Shown piece by piece: positions 61,572-64,000 of a stretch of 64,000 nt of DNA. Each line of letters opens with the position of its first letter. Position 1 is the stretch's first letter. The notes beneath the pieces are model-generated. The model made no database searches, was not told the origin of the DNA, and saw only the letters and a program-made list of their open reading frames with translations. The stretch is from Elmis aenea (taxonomy: Eukaryota > Arthropoda > Insecta > Coleoptera > Elmidae), in contig CANTFG010000073.1 in assembly GCA_947652605.1 (NCBI GenBank), positions 1 through 64,000 on the forward strand, in the 5' to 3' direction. A program made the position numbers and the translations under genes.

Positions 61572-62044
61572 GTTCGGCGGTAGATGCAGACACATGAACA
61601 CCTCACCGCGGCGACCCGGCGAAAAATTCGTTCGTCGTCCGCGGACGACTGAGCGCATGTTAGGCCGTAAAGTTGTCTATAGTACCGCGGTACCTGGAGC
61701 GACCGTCTCCGTTTCGATTACGGATTTTTCCCGCGTCACAGCGGAATAAGTGCGTGTTTCGCATATTGCGAGGCGACGAAAATTCCCGATCGTTCGGCGG
61801 AGTCCAGTCTCTCCTTGGCGTATCCGAAAGCATACGACAATTTTTGTTAACACCACAACGTGCCCGCGGCTGTCCGCCAAGTTTCGACTTGACGGCCCCC
61901 AAAATGCGGGCTACATCATCCGAATATTAGGCACTGTGCGTTGCTCTAAAAACAACCTTAGGGTTAATCAGCCTTCGGGCTTCAGTTTCAGCCTCCGGGC
62001 TTGACAACCACTACTTTCATATACCACAGGAGCTTGCTCCAGCA

Positions 62045-62191
62045 TAAGGTAGCCAATTGCTTCGTCATATAATTAGTGACGCCAATACTACTGACTTACG
62101 TTCTGGCAGGGTGTGGAACTCGGTAGTGCAGTTTCCACGCTGCATCTGTTGAGACAGCCCTTAGCTCGGGGATTCGTCTTGTCGCGAGGCG
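62045..62191 (+). pseudogene. 28S rRNA gene chimera (D6, first copy)
   Basis: R2-target-like segment at 62045-62082 plus the 28S 3'-end-like piece with the AC deletion seen in D2. Confidence 0.82.
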
Positions 62192-62454
62192 AGACCCCGA
62201 TACCTTAAGTAACCTCCGGGTTAACAGCCTTCGGGCTTGATATACCTTTACATACCACAGGAGTTCAGCTCCTATACACTCCGTCGCTTTAGCGACGCCA
62301 ATATATAATACCTGCGGGTAATTTATTGTCTGAGTATTAGGCACTGTGCGTTGCTCTAAAAACAACCTTAGGGTTAATCAGCCTTCGGGCTTCAATTTCA
62401 GCCTCCGGGCTTGACAACCACTACTTTCATATACCACAGGAGCTTGCTCCAGCA

Positions 62455-62603
62455 TAAGGTAGCCAATTGCTTCGTCATATAATTAGTGACGCCAATACTA
62501 CTGACTTACGTTCTGGCAGGGTGTGGAACTCGGTAGTGCAGTTTCCACGCTGCATCTGTTGAGACACAGCCCTTAGCTCGGGGATTCGTCTTGTCGCGAG
62601 GCG
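62455..62603 (+). pseudogene. 28S rRNA gene chimera (D6, second copy)
   Basis: R2-target-like segment at 62455-62492 plus the 28S 3'-end-like piece in the undeleted form. Confidence 0.82.
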
Positions 62604-62873
62604 AGACCCCGATACCTTAAGTAACCTCCGGGTTAACAGCCTTCGGGCATAAATTTCAGCCTTCGGGCTTGATATACCTTTACATACCACAGGAGTTCAG
62701 CTCCTATACACTCCGTCGCTTTAGTGACGCCAAAATATAATACCTGCGGGTAAATTATTGTCTTGAGTATTAGGCACTGTGCACTGCTCTAAAAACAACC
62801 TTAGGGTTAATCAGCCTTCGGGCTTCAATTTCAGCCTCCGGGTTTGACAACCACTACTTTCATATACCACAGG

Positions 62874-63483
62874 ACGGTCAAAGGTACAAGCACATTCTCG
62901 GTCGCAATGACGGGCAAAAATACTAACACATTCTCCGTTGCAATGACGGTCGAGTGCAGACACAAGAATCTCCGTTGCAATAACGTTAAAAATGCAGACC
63001 AATTCTCCGTTGCAATGACGGTCAAAGGTACAGGCACATTCTCGGTCGCAATGACGGGCAAAAGTACAAACACATTCTCCGTTGCAATGACGGTCGAATG
63101 CAGACACAAGAATCTCCGTTGCAATACTTGTAAACGTGCAGGCCCATTCTCCGTTGCATTGACGGTTAAAGGTACAGCCACATTCTCCGTTGCTATGACG
63201 GGCAAAATTAGACACATTCTCCGTTGCAATGACGGTCGAGTGCAAGCACATGAATCTCCGTTGCAATGACGGTAAAAGTACGGAAGTCGCTCGGGCTTCA
63301 TCATCCGAATAAATGTTTTTGCGGTTCGCAGTCGGATCCAACGATCGCGTATCCCTCGGGCCGATCACGACGATTCGCCGGTAGGGCAAAAATACTAACA
63401 CATTCTCCGTTGCAATGACGGTCGAGTGCAGACACAAGAATCTCCGTTGCAATAACGTTAAAAATGCAGAATGTGCCTGTACC
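62874..63483. repeat. E segment 6, 610 bp
   Basis: Same length and unit order as E1, with one private change (ATACTTGTAAACG for ATACTGGTAAACG). Confidence 0.93.
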
Positions 63484-63544
63484 GAGGGTCCAAGAGTCCG
63501 AGAGTCCGAGAGTCCGAGGGTCCGAGGGTCCGAGGGTCCGAGGG
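63484..63544. repeat. F microsatellite 6
   Basis: 61 bp, same unit order as F1. Confidence 0.95.
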
Positions 63545-64000
63545 TAGTTTTAAGAAAATCGATTTTTTTGTCGAAAAAAGTGCAAAGACTATAGCCTTTG
63601 TACTTTTCCCATTTTTCGCGAAAAATTAAAAGTCGTATTTAGGGGCTAATAATCCTTAAATTGCTCATAACTAACGTGTTTAAGAAGTTTGAAGCCATTT
63701 GCTATAGTTTTAAAAAAATCGATTTTTTTGTCGAAAAAAGTGCAAAGACTATAGCCTTTGTACTTTTCCCATTTTTCACGAAAAATTAAAAATCGTATTT
63801 AGGGGCTAATAATCCTTAATTCGCTCATAACTAACTTGTATAAGAAGTTTAAAGCCATTTGCTGTAGTTTTAAGAAAATCGATTTTTTTGTCGAAAAAAG
63901 TGCAAAGACTATATATAGCCTTTGTACTTTTCCCATTTTTCGCGAAAAATTAAAAATCGTATTTAGGGGCTAATAATCCTTAACTTGCTCGTAACTAACG
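63545..64000. repeat. A satellite array 7 (runs off the window)
   Basis: 456 bp, almost three monomers. The first complete monomer has the AAAAGTCG marker near 63630. The array continues past the window edge. Confidence 0.96.

Larger units (their letters stand above)
61572..62873 (+). repeat. D module 6, duplicated, 1302 bp
   Basis: Compared with D1 it has one more internal unit: ATTAGGCAC occurs at 61926, 62336 and 62769 (spacings 410 and 433). The first unit lacks 21 bases between two CCTTCGGGC repeats and has the short GAGACAGCC form; the second is like D1. Confidence 0.88.
55285..63544. repeat. Composite block 6 (B-C-D-E-F), 8260 bp
   Basis: TAG at 55282-55284 and TAG at 63545-63547 flank it. 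B is enlarged and D is partly duplicated. Confidence 0.85.

Noticed and set aside
1..64000. CENP-B box in A or C
   Set aside because: I found no good match to the mammalian CENP-B box pattern by eye.

Overview
The window holds no recognisable protein-coding gene, tRNA gene or intact RNA gene. It is a 64-kb block of eukaryotic satellite DNA built from six repeat families (called A to F here) in a fixed order, A-B-C-D-E-F, repeated about six times. Fragments of eukaryotic 28S rRNA genes in family D, nucleosome-sized AT-rich monomers and nested tandem arrays point to animal heterochromatin, most likely pericentromeric or subtelomeric. An arthropod or insect is my best guess, but the sequence does not prove it.

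Families. A is an AT-rich satellite with a monomer of about 160 bp (158-164). B is a 12-bp purine-rich minisatellite, GGAGGAGATGAA and variants. C is a CpG-rich satellite with a 322-bp core and zero, one or two extra copies of a 196-bp segment, giving units of 322, 518 or 714 bp. D is an 892-bp module (1302 bp in one copy). It contains a chimera of two separate 28S rRNA gene pieces and a series of short hairpins with UNCG-type loops. E is a 610-bp segment made mostly of a 36-bp minisatellite related to part of C. F is an 8-bp microsatellite, GAGGGTCC.

Layout. A 1-1373; block 1 (B-C-D-E-F) 1374-6421; A 6422-10424; block 2 10425-16250; A 16251-19300; block 3, strongly expanded, 19301-34690; A 34691-40930; block 4, truncated to B plus a piece of C, 40931-44360; A 44361-47293; block 5 47294-53357; A 53358-55284; block 6 55285-63544; A 63545-64000.

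How it arose (inference). Every complete B-F block interrupts an A monomer at the same base and is flanked on both sides by TAG. A founding block was therefore probably inserted once into an A array and then amplified together with it. A, B and, in block 3, C have changed greatly in copy number, while E is 610 bp in all five copies and D and F are nearly constant. A later tandem duplication of about 5.9 kb (38476-44360 copied as 44361-50744) explains the truncated block 4. Long open frames in B, including one of more than 2400 codons on the minus strand, follow from the 12-bp period and are not annotated as genes.
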